A stretch of DNA of 64,000 nt, from positions 221,277-285,276 of the forward strand of contig NZ_CABVLM010000007.1 in assembly GCF_902498845.1 (NCBI RefSeq), given 5' to 3'. Origin of the DNA: Pseudoalteromonas rhizosphaerae (lineage in GTDB: Bacteria; Pseudomonadota; Gammaproteobacteria; Enterobacterales; Alteromonadaceae). The translations under genes were made by a program, and so were the position numbers. Shown piece after piece: positions 1 to 8,564 of this stretch; the first letter of the stretch is position 1; every line of letters begins with the position of its first letter. The notes below the pieces were generated by a model. That model saw only the letters and a list, made by a program, of their open reading frames with translations, had not been told where the DNA came from and did not search any database.

Positions 1-131
1 TTAGCAGCTACAATTTGTGGTTTAAAAATTTTCGATGTCACTAATGCCGCTAATGCATTATCGCGAATAACACCCCGACCTGTATCTACTGATGTTGTAG
101 ATTTAGTCACTTTAGAACGACGTTTACTCAT
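1..131 (-). CDS. arfA: alternative ribosome-rescue factor ArfA, C-terminus beyond window
   Basis: The first 43 codons of a gene running off the left edge, starting from an ATG at 131. ArfA recruits release factor 2 to ribosomes stalled on mRNAs without a stop codon, as a backup to tmRNA. The visible part has a basic N-terminus (MSKRRSKVTK) followed by the segment GRGVIRDNALAALVTSKIF, which matches the ArfA pattern G-x-I-x-DNA-x-x-AL-x-x-x-x-x-F. The expected basic KGKGSY segment would lie just outside the window. In Escherichia coli the arfA transcript carries an RNase III hairpin in its coding end; that region cannot be seen here. A second rescue factor, arfB, lies at 7352-7765. Confidence 0.75.
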   Translation of the reverse strand, partial: MSKRRSKVTKSTTSVDTGRGVIRDNALAALVTSKIFKPQIVAA

Positions 132-197
132 TTATTTTTCCTCTTTAAAAGTTTTGCGATTGTATGCTTGATATAAAAAAATACAAGTATTTTAAAT

Positions 198-223
198 CAA
201 AAAGCCCGCTTATTTGCGGGCTT
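198..223 (-). terminator. intrinsic terminator of the TonB-dependent receptor gene
   Basis: Perfect 8-bp stem (AAGCCCGC / GCGGGCTT) with a short AT loop. On the minus strand it is followed by a T-run, 18 bases past the stop codon of the receptor gene. Confidence 0.85.
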
Positions 224-240
224 AATAAACAACTATAAAT

Positions 241-2808
241 TTAGAAACTAAAACTTACTTTTGCGTAATAACTTCTGCCATCAAAGCCATAAGGCAATGC
301 ACGTACAGGGTATTTAAATGCGCCATTGGTGATAAAGTTTAGTACTTCGTCATCGCCTAGTTCATCTGGCGTTTCATCAAATACGTTATCGGCACCAACC
401 GAAAGCACAAACATATCGTTAATTTGGTAACTCACGTTTAAATCAACTAACACTGCAGATTCAACCGTACTTGTTGGTTTAAACGAACCTGTTGGCGAAA
501 GCTCACCCGGTAATGGTATATGATCGTTACCAAAATATTTTACATCGGTTTCGCCAAAGTAATTAAAACGAATTGTTGAAGTGTATGCATCACGTTCGTA
601 GTCAAAGGTAAGTGTTGCTCGTTCACTAGGCTGTCCGTCGGTAAAAAAGCTGCGTTGTAAATCATCAAATGCAACCGATTCTGGAATGCCGTCCGCTGCG
701 TTTACACCATCAATTTTAGTATCGTTTAAGTTACCCGCAAAAGTAACACCAAAGTTACCGCCTTCTACATCTGTACGATATGATGCAATTATATCAACGC
801 CTTGAGTGGTTGAATCAACTGAGTTTGAAAAGTAGTTAGCTTGTACAGCGCCGGTTGCTTGTAAAGCAGCAACAGCCTCAGAGCTAAACGATACATCGTC
901 AGCCGTTAATAAACTGCCAAGTGTAATACGGTCTTCAATTTCTACGCGGTAAAAATCAACCGTTAACGAAAGTTCGCTTGTTACATCGTAAACAAAACCA
1001 GCACTGTAGTTTGTCGATGTCTCAAGCTTTAAGCTATCTACACCTAGTGCACTTGGGAAAGCAGTGCCCGTATTTGCAGTAAATGATTGCGTTAACGTGC
1101 CGTCGGATCCTAAGTTAGTAGTAAATGCTGTATAGCCACTTTGCTGCAGCGAAGGGGCCCTAAAGCCAGTAGATACCGCACCACGTACTGCAAAGTCATC
1201 GTTAAATTCATAACGCGTTGCTAACTTACCAATTAAGTCATCTCCAGCATCAGAGAAATCTTCATAGCGAAGTGCACCACTGACGTTCCATGCATCAGTA
1301 AGCATAGTTTCAACATCTACGTAAAATGCGTAGCTGTTACGGTCGCTCTGATTTGCAGCTTCTGGACGCAAACCGTTATAAGCTTGAAAGCCACATTGTG
1401 CAAATTGCTCAGGGTCGTTCACTGATGGATACGATGTATCCATGTTTGCTAAACCACATGCGTACGATGCTTCATCACCAGGCACTATCTGGTAATTTTC
1501 TTTACGATACTCTGCACCAATTGTTACATAGAGCGGTTCGCCGCGACCAATGTCCACAATGCCATTTACGTCAAGGTTAACTGTTGTTTGATCGAACCTA
1601 AAACCACCTGAGTAACCACCACTTGGGCCTGCATTTGCTGCTATCTCAGCATCACTTGCCGTTGGATTATTAAATAAATACTCCGCCGCGTAAGAAGCGT
1701 TTAATGTATTGCGTGATGTAAAGTCATATTGGTTTTCACCATAAACTGCCGATACATCGTAATTCCAATCTGGATTAATATCACCTTTAAAACCTAGCGC
1801 AATAGAAATATCCTGTGCTTCGTTATAAATGCGCGGTAAAAAACCATCACTGTATACTTGAGTAACATTTTTAGATGCTTCGTTAAAGTTACGGTAAAAG
1901 CCGTTACCCAGTGCAGTGCGCTCAGAGTAACCACCAAACGAGTAAAGCTCACCGTCGCCCATTGGCAATGCCATATTATAAAATAACGAGGTAAATTCAC
2001 TTTCCGAATTACCTTGGCCCCAACGAACGTTGTCAGATAACGTACCTGGCTCTACATCAAGCGAACCACCGGTATCGCGCTCTGCACGGTTAGTACCATC
2101 GGCATCACGATACTCAAGAGATAAATTAATAAAACCGCCTTCAGTGCCCAAATCAAAACCGCGATTTAAACCCGCTGAAATAGTCTCGCCATCACCTTCA
2201 GCTGTTTCACTATATTGTACATAACCAGTTGTTATACCTGTTGAGTTATTCAGTGATAAGTTAATGACCCCAGCAATAGCATCAGAGCCATACTGCGCTG
2301 CTGCACCATCACGTAATACTTCAACCCCTTTAAGTGCCGTAAGTGGAATAGCATTCATATCGGTACCCGCAGCACCTGCACCAACTGTTCCATTAAGGCC
2401 AAAAATAGATTGATTATGACGGCGCTTACCGTTTACTAAAACCAGCGTTTGGTCTGGCTGTAAGCCGCGTAATGTTGCTGGGCGGAATAAATCAGAGCCG
2501 TCTGATACTTGAGTACGCGAAAAATTAAACGATGGCGCTGTAGCTTGTAAGCTTTGGCCAAGCTCGGTAAAGCCACCTTTGTTTAAATCATCAGCGTCAA
2601 TTAAATCAATGGGTGACGAAGATTCAGTTGCTGTGCGGTTAGAAACCCGTGAACCTAAAACGGAAATTTGTTCTATATTTTTTTCTGCTTGAACTGTTGC
2701 TTCTTCAGCAATAACTGAAGAGGTGCTAAATGCAAGTCCTACGGCGATAGCCAATGTATTTAAACGAAGTGTTGTCATGTGTGTTGTTCGACCCTGTTGA
2801 CTCTTCAC
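241..2808 (-). CDS. TonB-dependent outer-membrane receptor, substrate unknown
   Basis: An 855-residue outer-membrane receptor that would import a large or scarce ligand using TonB/ExbBD energy. A signal peptide is visible (MTTLRLNTLAIAVGLAF, cleaved near SVIA-EE), then a candidate TonB box (IEQISVLGS, about residues 45-53). The plug domain carries LRGLQPDQTLVLVNGKRRH (about 113-131) and GVEVLRDGAAAQYGSDAIAG, and a 22-strand-type barrel ends in an aromatic residue (SFSF). The outermost start at 2808 is GTG. The ATG at 2778 places the signal peptide right at the N-terminus and is at least as likely, although neither has a strong ribosome-binding site. The gene stands alone, with its own terminator. 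The GLxPDQTLVLVNGKRRH plug type is common in marine gammaproteobacteria, but the ligand cannot be read from the sequence. Confidence 0.9.
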   Translation of the reverse strand: MKSQQGRTTHMTTLRLNTLAIAVGLAFSTSSVIAEEATVQAEKNIEQISVLGSRVSNRTATESSSPIDLIDADDLNKGGFTELGQSLQATAPSFNFSRTQVSDGSDLFRPATLRGLQPDQTLVLVNGKRRHNQSIFGLNGTVGAGAAGTDMNAIPLTALKGVEVLRDGAAAQYGSDAIAGVINLSLNNSTGITTGYVQYSETAEGDGETISAGLNRGFDLGTEGGFINLSLEYRDADGTNRAERDTGGSLDVEPGTLSDNVRWGQGNSESEFTSLFYNMALPMGDGELYSFGGYSERTALGNGFYRNFNEASKNVTQVYSDGFLPRIYNEAQDISIALGFKGDINPDWNYDVSAVYGENQYDFTSRNTLNASYAAEYLFNNPTASDAEIAANAGPSGGYSGGFRFDQTTVNLDVNGIVDIGRGEPLYVTIGAEYRKENYQIVPGDEASYACGLANMDTSYPSVNDPEQFAQCGFQAYNGLRPEAANQSDRNSYAFYVDVETMLTDAWNVSGALRYEDFSDAGDDLIGKLATRYEFNDDFAVRGAVSTGFRAPSLQQSGYTAFTTNLGSDGTLTQSFTANTGTAFPSALGVDSLKLETSTNYSAGFVYDVTSELSLTVDFYRVEIEDRITLGSLLTADDVSFSSEAVAALQATGAVQANYFSNSVDSTTQGVDIIASYRTDVEGGNFGVTFAGNLNDTKIDGVNAADGIPESVAFDDLQRSFFTDGQPSERATLTFDYERDAYTSTIRFNYFGETDVKYFGNDHIPLPGELSPTGSFKPTSTVESAVLVDLNVSYQINDMFVLSVGADNVFDETPDELGDDEVLNFITNGAFKYPVRALPYGFDGRSYYAKVSFSF

Positions 2809-3013
2809 CTGTTTACTCGATTGCAGTAGTAAACAGGTAAATTAATAAAAGTTATAATTAGTGTGATCAAGCGTCATTTACAAAATTACGCCTTGGCAAA
2901 CATCCTAGCAACATACACATATAAAAAGAAACATATTTAACTGCGACAATGGTCGATATATGCAAAAATTAGCTAAACTTTCTCCTATTTCATGTTTTTG
3001 ATTGAATTTCAAA

Positions 3014-3044
3014 CAAAAAAAAGCATGATTATTCAAATCATGCT
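3014..3044 (-). terminator. intrinsic terminator after the UPF0149 gene
   Basis: A 9-bp stem AGCATGATT / AATCATGCT with a 5-base loop. On the minus strand a run of eight T follows it, about 20 bases beyond the stop of the YecA-like gene. Confidence 0.8.
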
Positions 3045-3064
3045 GGTTGTTAAAACTATGTTTT

Positions 3065-3715
3065 CTAGCCTTCTTCTTCCCACAAAGCCAGTTTCTCGTC
3101 TTCTAGCATCAATGCCATGGATGCAATGCCAGTAAGACTTTCATCTAATCCGGTATACAGTAGCGCAAAGCCTTCACTAAGTACCGCAGGTTCTGGATGC
3201 TCTTTGAGCGAATCTGGCCACATCGCAAAAGTGGCTAGTAAATTAAGCGTCGCTTCAAAGTTATCAATAAATAACTGTCCATCCGCCTGATTCTCAACGA
3301 CCTGTTTATCGGCACTGAGTAAAAAGTTAAAGTCATGCTGCCATACTTCTTGATTCACCATATAAGCAGCTAAATAGCCTACACACCATTGTTGTAGTTG
3401 CTCACTCGGCGCTTTAGCATCTTTACCATGAGGATAAATACTTGCCAGTATATGCTGCTGCGCCACCTGAGCTTCGGTTACATTATCCAGCAGCGTGATC
3501 ATTGCGTCATGCTCCGCTGAGCTTGTCATTAATCGGGTATAAATAGGGTCATTTTTATCAGCAATATAATTGGCAATTTCTGACTCGCCATAAAATTCCG
3601 AGCACGCCAATAACCCACTGATGAAACCAATCACGCTGTCAGAACTCACCACTTTTAGTTCAGGGTGCTGACTTAGATAATCCCTAAGAACCAATTCACT
3701 TTTTTCATTAAGCAT
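3065..3715 (-). CDS. UPF0149 / YecA-like family protein
   Basis: A 216-residue acidic, soluble, mostly helical protein with no signal peptide. The pairs GFISGLLAC (about residues 29-37) and WCVGYLAAY (about 110-118) resemble the two helix-starting motifs of the UPF0149 (YgfB/YecA) fold. It lacks the C-terminal SEC-C zinc motif of some YecA proteins. The start has a good ribosome-binding site (GAGGG) upstream. Biochemical function is unknown for this subgroup. A second protein with a similar N-terminal signature is encoded at 47046-48320. Confidence 0.6.
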   Translation of the reverse strand: MLNEKSELVLRDYLSQHPELKVVSSDSVIGFISGLLACSEFYGESEIANYIADKNDPIYTRLMTSSAEHDAMITLLDNVTEAQVAQQHILASIYPHGKDAKAPSEQLQQWCVGYLAAYMVNQEVWQHDFNFLLSADKQVVENQADGQLFIDNFEATLNLLATFAMWPDSLKEHPEPAVLSEGFALLYTGLDESLTGIASMALMLEDEKLALWEEEG

Positions 3716-3825
3716 TATTCACCCTCAAGTTGTTATAAAATTCATATCTACACTAACCAACAATTGGCTAATTTAAAAGCAAATTATTTCTTAACCTAAC
3801 TCTGGTTAAATGGTTTTTGCCTGAG

Positions 3826-4785
3826 TTAAGGTCGCTCACTCAACACTGGAAATATACATCGCACACATGTACCTATATTTACAGTGCTCTCAATTTCAAT
3901 TTTTCCCTGATGATCATTAACCATAGTGTACACTAATGGCATGCCCATACCGGTCCCCCTGCCAACTGGTTTAGTAGTAAAAAATGGATCAAAAACTTTT
4001 GCAAGCACTTGCTCACTCATGCCACAACCATTGTCATTAACACTAATAATTATTTGCTGGTCGTCGCTATCAACTTGCACGTGAATATGTGCTTGTCTAT
4101 CAATTAATGCTTCGCAACTATGTGAAGCATTAATAAGTATGTTAACCATTATTTGATTGATGGTTGCCAAATCACAATAACTCAGCGGCAATGTCGTTAT
4201 TGATGTGGTTAACTGACAACCTTTTAATTGGTTTTTAAGCAATTTAAGCGCATTTTTCACAGCATCTGTCATATCAGCCAATTGTTTCTTGTTAGTTGTT
4301 GGTCGCGCAAAATTAAGCAAATTACTCACGATTTGATTAATGCGCCTTAAGCCTTCTGCACTATCGGCCACTAGTTGATGAATATCTTGCTGCAGTTCAG
4401 CAAATGATTGCTGCTCACTAAGTGATGCTAACTGTTGTTGAAAATTTGTTTCACTAATCCTCTTGGCTAAATATTGCTGGTTTAAATCAAGTAACTCACA
4501 AAAGCCATGCATGCTCTGTTGCAAACTTTCTACATTACTCATTGCATAAGCTAAGGGATTATTAATTTCATGGGCAACCCCGGCACATAAGGTACCTAAA
4601 GTAGCCATTTTTTCTGCTTGAATAAATAACTGCTGTTGATACTCAAGATCAGCTACTTTTTTTATTAACTCTTCATTTAGTGCATATAAAACGCGACTTT
4701 TATCTTCAATCAGCTGCTCAGCCTTTAAACGCGCGATACGTTCACGAAAATAAGCTTGCTTGTAGTCTTCATCTATCGCATCCAT
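3826..4785 (-). CDS. soluble histidine kinase (coiled coil, HisKA, HATPase)
   Basis: A 319-residue sensor kinase without membrane segments. Residues 1-60 form a coiled coil. The dimerisation/phosphoacceptor box is AGVAHEINNPLAY with the predicted phosphorylated His72. The ATPase domain shows the N box (NQIMVNILINAS), the G1 box DNGCGM, the F box DPFFTTKP and the G2 box GRGTGMGM. No input domain is recognisable, so the signal may come through a partner or the coiled coil. It is divergent from the response regulator at 4921, only 135 bases away, and the two are the likely cognate pair. Confidence 0.85.
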   Translation of the reverse strand: MDAIDEDYKQAYFRERIARLKAEQLIEDKSRVLYALNEELIKKVADLEYQQQLFIQAEKMATLGTLCAGVAHEINNPLAYAMSNVESLQQSMHGFCELLDLNQQYLAKRISETNFQQQLASLSEQQSFAELQQDIHQLVADSAEGLRRINQIVSNLLNFARPTTNKKQLADMTDAVKNALKLLKNQLKGCQLTTSITTLPLSYCDLATINQIMVNILINASHSCEALIDRQAHIHVQVDSDDQQIIISVNDNGCGMSEQVLAKVFDPFFTTKPVGRGTGMGMPLVYTMVNDHQGKIEIESTVNIGTCVRCIFPVLSERP

Positions 4786-4863
4786 CTTAATTAACCAGCA
4801 ATTAAAAACGATTATCTTGTCATTAAAATTAGCACAATTGATGCCAATGACACGGTTTAATTA

Positions 4864-4891
4864 GAAAAACCATAGCAGACAGGCTATGGTT
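4864..4891 (-). promoter_or_regulatory. terminator-like hairpin between divergent kinase and regulator genes
   Basis: A 9-bp perfect stem AACCATAGC / GCTATGGTT with a 6-base loop. On the minus strand it is followed by TTTTTCT, like an intrinsic terminator. It lies in the shared 135-base upstream region, in front of the kinase gene rather than behind any gene. It may act as a leader attenuator or stop antisense transcription. Confidence 0.5.
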
Positions 4892-4920
4892 AATAATATT
4901 GTTTATCCATAGGTACAATC

Positions 4921-6234
4921 GTGAGTCAATCAGCAGACCTACCAACCATGCAAGTATTATGCGTTGACGATGATGAGATTGTACTACGTTCTTTATCGCG
5001 GCTGTTCAAAACGCAGCAACTTACGGTACTTACCAGTGATTCACCTATAGATGCACTAAAATTAATCAAACAGTATGAATTTGATGTAATTATTAGCGAT
5101 ATGCGGATGCCAAAAATGAATGGCGCTGAATTTTTTCAACAAGCGCAAAAATTAGCACCTGATACTCAGCGTATTTTACTTACTGGTTATGCAGATATCG
5201 AAATCACCTTAGCAGCTGTTAATCAAGGCAAGATCCATGGCTATATCCAAAAACCATGGCAAAATGACTTATTACTACGTTCCATCACCGACAGTATTGA
5301 AAAATATCAACTTAAAAAACAAAACCTGAAACTCCAACAACAAATTAATCGCCATAATGAAGTCCTCAAAGAACTTAATAGCTCTCTTGAACAGCGCGTT
5401 GAAAAAAGAACCAAACAAATAAAACAAGTACTTAAAAAACTCGAAATTGCCAACGCCCATGAAAAACACGAACATAGTTCAACAGTTGAGTTGCTCTATA
5501 ACTTCATTAATGCCAATCCATATTTAGATGGCACCAAAGCGCAGAACATTGCCAATACCTGTACGCAAATAGCAAAACAGTTGCAGCTACCACCAAAAAA
5601 TATAGAAATGGCGGCAATGGCTGGTTACTTAGCTCAGATAGGGCTGTTAGCAATGGATCCCGCACTTTATGAAAAACCCGTGCATGCGCTTAATGAACAG
5701 CAACGCAAAAGTTATTATACGCATCCAAGTACAGCACAATTGATGTTAATGCCTGCGACTCATCTGCATGAAGTATCTGACGCCATTTATCACCAGTACG
5801 AACGCTATAACGGAAATGGCCTACCTAAAGGATTAAAAGGTAATGATATTCCTCTTAGTGCAATGATACTCGCGCTTGCACGTGACTATTGGGATGCATT
5901 TGAACAAAGTAATTTAAAAGATGAAGAAAAGCACCAACATGCACTCGAAACAGTAAAAATGTACAGCGGTAACTTTTACCATCCTAAATTAGTGCAAGCT
6001 TTGGAGGCTTGCCGAGTTAAATGCATTAAGCAGCAAGCAAAAGTAGGCTCGATGAAAATAATAACGGCCAAAGAGCTAGCTATCAATATGGTACTTAGCC
6101 ATGCACTGCATAGTCACACGGGTATTATGTTGCTACCAAAGGGGCATATATTTAGTGCTAAATCCATTGAAAAGTTACAGCAACTAGAAGCTAAAAAACC
6201 GACTCCATTTAGGATCATGATCAAATCATTGTAA
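4921..6234 (+). CDS. response regulator with degenerate HD-GYP-like output domain
   Basis: A 437-residue protein with a CheY-like receiver (acidic pocket VDDDE at 15-19, phosphoacceptor Asp60 in ISDMRMPKMNG, conserved Lys in GYIQKPW), a long basic coiled coil (about 125-180) and an HD-GYP-like domain (about 190-340). HD-GYP proteins usually hydrolyse cyclic di-GMP. Here the HDIGK metal motif is replaced by YLAQIGL, HHE by YHQYE, and GYP by GLP (NGNGLPKGLKG). The domain is therefore probably catalytically dead and may act by binding. Start GTG at 4921, with AGGT upstream. It is divergent from its likely kinase at 3826-4785. The overall RpfG-like architecture is clear; the loss of activity is inference. 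Confidence 0.85.
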   Translation: MSQSADLPTMQVLCVDDDEIVLRSLSRLFKTQQLTVLTSDSPIDALKLIKQYEFDVIISDMRMPKMNGAEFFQQAQKLAPDTQRILLTGYADIEITLAAVNQGKIHGYIQKPWQNDLLLRSITDSIEKYQLKKQNLKLQQQINRHNEVLKELNSSLEQRVEKRTKQIKQVLKKLEIANAHEKHEHSSTVELLYNFINANPYLDGTKAQNIANTCTQIAKQLQLPPKNIEMAAMAGYLAQIGLLAMDPALYEKPVHALNEQQRKSYYTHPSTAQLMLMPATHLHEVSDAIYHQYERYNGNGLPKGLKGNDIPLSAMILALARDYWDAFEQSNLKDEEKHQHALETVKMYSGNFYHPKLVQALEACRVKCIKQQAKVGSMKIITAKELAINMVLSHALHSHTGIMLLPKGHIFSAKSIEKLQQLEAKKPTPFRIMIKSL

Positions 6235-6268
6235 ATCAGTGATCCTATTAACCCTTTCATTCGTTACA

Positions 6269-6294
6269 ATAGGCTATTAATATTAATAGCCTAT
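6269..6294. promoter_or_regulatory. 26-bp perfect palindrome upstream of hemH
   Basis: A perfect 26-base palindrome with arms starting ATAGGCTATTAAT, 37 bases before the hemH start and 35 bases after the response-regulator stop. There is no T-run on either side, so it is a weak terminator candidate. An operator or a transcript-end hairpin is equally possible. Confidence 0.6.
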
Positions 6295-6330
6295 ATTCCA
6301 TAACCGTCTATTTTGCTTTAGGAGCATTGC

Positions 6331-7350
6331 GTGTCGCGATTTTCAGCCGTTACCGATAACCCTCATGATCAGCGTTTTAATCAAAAAACAGGGATTTTAC
6401 TGACCAACTTAGGCAGCCCCGATGCCCCAACAGCAAGTGCATTGCGCATTTACTTACGTGAGTTTTTGTCAGATCCTCGTATCGTAGAAATACCGCGTAT
6501 TGTGTGGATGATCATCCTGCATGGCATCATTTTGCGTATTCGCCCAAAACGCTCAGCTAAACTATATAAAAGTATTTGGACTGAAAATGGCTCGCCACTG
6601 ACCCATATTACACGCCAGCAAAGCCTTAAATTAAATGCCTTATTAAAACAGCATGGCTATACCAATACCGAAGTGGTTATGGCGATGCGCTACGGTAATC
6701 CATCAATCGAAGCCGGCCTTGAAGAGCTTAGAGATAAAGGCTTAACCCGCATTATTGTGTTGCCACTTTACCCACAATATTCAAGCCCAACCACAGGCTC
6801 AACATTTGATGCCGTGGCGAATGTATTAAAAAAATGGCGCTGGGTGCCAGAGCTTCACTTTATAAATGGGTATCACAAAAACCCAACCTACCTAGAGTCA
6901 CTCGCTAACAGCATTAGCGAAGATTTAGAAAAACACGGTATGCCACAAAAATTAGTGTTTTCGTACCACGGTATGCCTAAACAGTTTTTAGATAATGGCG
7001 ACCCATATCATTGCTTATGTTTACAAACCACTCGCTTAGTGGTCGAAAAGCTCGGACTCGATAAAGATTTAGTTATCAGCACCTTTCAGAGCCGTTTTGG
7101 TAAAGCCGAGTGGTTAAAACCTTACACAGATGCAACCCTTGAGAGCTTACCAAACGAAGGGATTAAAGACGTGGCTATTATCAGCCCTGCATTTAGCGCT
7201 GATTGCCTTGAAACACTTGAAGAATTAGAAGGTGAAAACCGAGAGATTTTTGAACAAGCTGGCGGTGAAAAATACCGTTATATAGCTGCGCTTAATGATA
7301 GAGACGATCATATTAACGCGTTATTTGAGGTGCTTAAACCAAACTTATAA
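6331..7350 (+). CDS. hemH: ferrochelatase
   Basis: A 339-residue ferrochelatase, which inserts ferrous iron into protoporphyrin IX in the last step of heme synthesis, at the inner face of the cytoplasmic membrane. Family landmarks are GILLTNLGSPDAPT near the N-terminus, LREFLSDPRIVEIP, the metal-site region VFSYHGMP with the conserved His, and SPAFSADCLETLEE with the conserved acidic residue. Length is close to the bacterial norm. The GTG start is chosen because AGGAG sits 7 bases upstream. A 26-bp palindrome lies in its promoter region. Heme uptake and degradation genes appear about 50 kb further on. Confidence 0.95.
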   Translation: MSRFSAVTDNPHDQRFNQKTGILLTNLGSPDAPTASALRIYLREFLSDPRIVEIPRIVWMIILHGIILRIRPKRSAKLYKSIWTENGSPLTHITRQQSLKLNALLKQHGYTNTEVVMAMRYGNPSIEAGLEELRDKGLTRIIVLPLYPQYSSPTTGSTFDAVANVLKKWRWVPELHFINGYHKNPTYLESLANSISEDLEKHGMPQKLVFSYHGMPKQFLDNGDPYHCLCLQTTRLVVEKLGLDKDLVISTFQSRFGKAEWLKPYTDATLESLPNEGIKDVAIISPAFSADCLETLEELEGENREIFEQAGGEKYRYIAALNDRDDHINALFEVLKPNL

Positions 7351-7351
7351 A

Positions 7352-7765
7352 TTAAACTTTAACACTGCCGCGCAGCGCTTTGGTATTACCATGTTTGGTT
7401 TTCTTATCCATGCGTCTGCGCTGTGAATTACGTGTTGGCTTTGTAGCACGACGAGCACGTTCGACCTTAGTGGCTGATAAAATAAGCTGTTTTAGTCGCT
7501 TTAACGCATCTTCCCTGTTTAGCTCTTGAGTTCGATGACTTTGCGCTTTGAGAACAATCACACCTTCTTTAGTGATACGACTATCATTGAACGCCAACAA
7601 CCGCTCTTTATAAAACTCTGGTAACTTTGAGCGATTAATATCAAAGCGAAGGTGGATCGCACTGGCCACTTTATTAACATTTTGACCACCCGCTCCTTGT
7701 GAACGAATAGCTGACAGCTCGACTTCCCATTCATCGATTGTTACGGTATTTGAAATAATTAACAT
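7352..7765 (-). CDS. arfB: ribosome-rescue peptidyl-tRNA hydrolase ArfB (YaeJ)
   Basis: A 137-residue class-I release-factor-like hydrolase that frees nascent chains from stalled ribosomes. The catalytic GGQ is at residues 26-28 (SQGAGGQNVNKVASAIHLRF). A basic C-terminal tail rich in Arg and Lys (KVERARRATKPTRNSQRRRMDKK) is typical of the part that enters the empty mRNA channel. Convergent with hemH, with one base between the two stop codons. With arfA at the left edge, two of the three known rescue routes are encoded within 8 kb. Confidence 0.95.
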   Translation of the reverse strand: MLIISNTVTIDEWEVELSAIRSQGAGGQNVNKVASAIHLRFDINRSKLPEFYKERLLAFNDSRITKEGVIVLKAQSHRTQELNREDALKRLKQLILSATKVERARRATKPTRNSQRRRMDKKTKHGNTKALRGSVKV

Positions 7766-7898
7766 GTGGTTCAGCTACATCAGGCAAAAATGTAGTATAT
7801 CATCTGATGTTAACAGACTAAAACCCTCTTTAATTTATAGCGGTTATCTAATTAATAGTCTTTAATGCAACTAACAATTGAATAAAAAGGTGCTCAAC

Positions 7899-8459
7899 AT
7901 GAAAAAAATAATTTTATCTCTTAGTTTGTTAGCAATGAGTTTTTCAAGCCTTGCGGCAGATATCACAGAAAAAGATTTACAAGGTTATATGAAAGCATTA
8001 CCCGCGGTTGTTGATTGGTCACAAAATCAAGATTCATTAAAAAGCATGGATTTGGGTAGTATGTTAGGTGGCTCTGAAGGGGGCTCGACGGCAATGGCAT
8101 TAGGCGCCCTTGGTACAATCAAAGATAATGATTTATACAAAGAGTTTGCAGCCCTTACCAATAAATATGGTTTCACGCCTGAACAACTAATTACTGTGGG
8201 TTCTGAAGTCTCGATGGCTTATCTTGAAAACATCAAAGGTAATTTATCGCCAGAAAACAAAGATAGAGTAAATCAGTTAATGGGCGGTTTGCAAAGTATG
8301 GGCGGCTCGAAAAATAACAGCGCTAGTTCAATGATGGGCACACTTGGTAACTCAGCTAATGCTGCTAATACAGATGCGCCGGTTGTTAGCGAAAGTAATT
8401 TAAAACTAATTAAAGAATATATGCCGCAACTACAAAAACTGTTTGCCAGAGTGCAATAG
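7899..8459 (+). CDS. exported protein of unknown function
   Basis: A 186-residue protein from the ATG at 7899, preceded by AAAAAGG. An in-frame TTG at 7878 would add seven residues before the signal peptide and is less likely. The signal peptide is MKKIILSLSLLAMSFSSLAA, so the mature protein would be periplasmic. The mature part has a Gly/Ser/Met-rich stretch (SMLGGSEGGSTAMALGALG) and a second one (LMGGLQSMGGSKNN), with helical regions on both sides. I do not recognise the family. It is a single gene with a strong terminator directly behind it. Confidence 0.7.
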   Translation: MKKIILSLSLLAMSFSSLAADITEKDLQGYMKALPAVVDWSQNQDSLKSMDLGSMLGGSEGGSTAMALGALGTIKDNDLYKEFAALTNKYGFTPEQLITVGSEVSMAYLENIKGNLSPENKDRVNQLMGGLQSMGGSKNNSASSMMGTLGNSANAANTDAPVVSESNLKLIKEYMPQLQKLFARVQ

Positions 8460-8467
8460 GTTTTTAT

Positions 8468-8496
8468 AAAAAAGCGACCTTTGGGTCGCTTTTTTA
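8468..8496 (+). terminator. strong intrinsic terminator
   Basis: Stem AAAAAAGCGACC / GGTCGCTTTTTT with a loop of about four bases (the GC core is GCGACC / GGTCGC) and a T-rich tail, eight bases past the stop of the exported protein. Confidence 0.9.
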
Positions 8497-8564
8497 TTGG
8501 TTGTAACTCCTCCAGCTGAAACTTATACTGGCTGCAATCATTAGCGACTTTAATTATTGATTTT

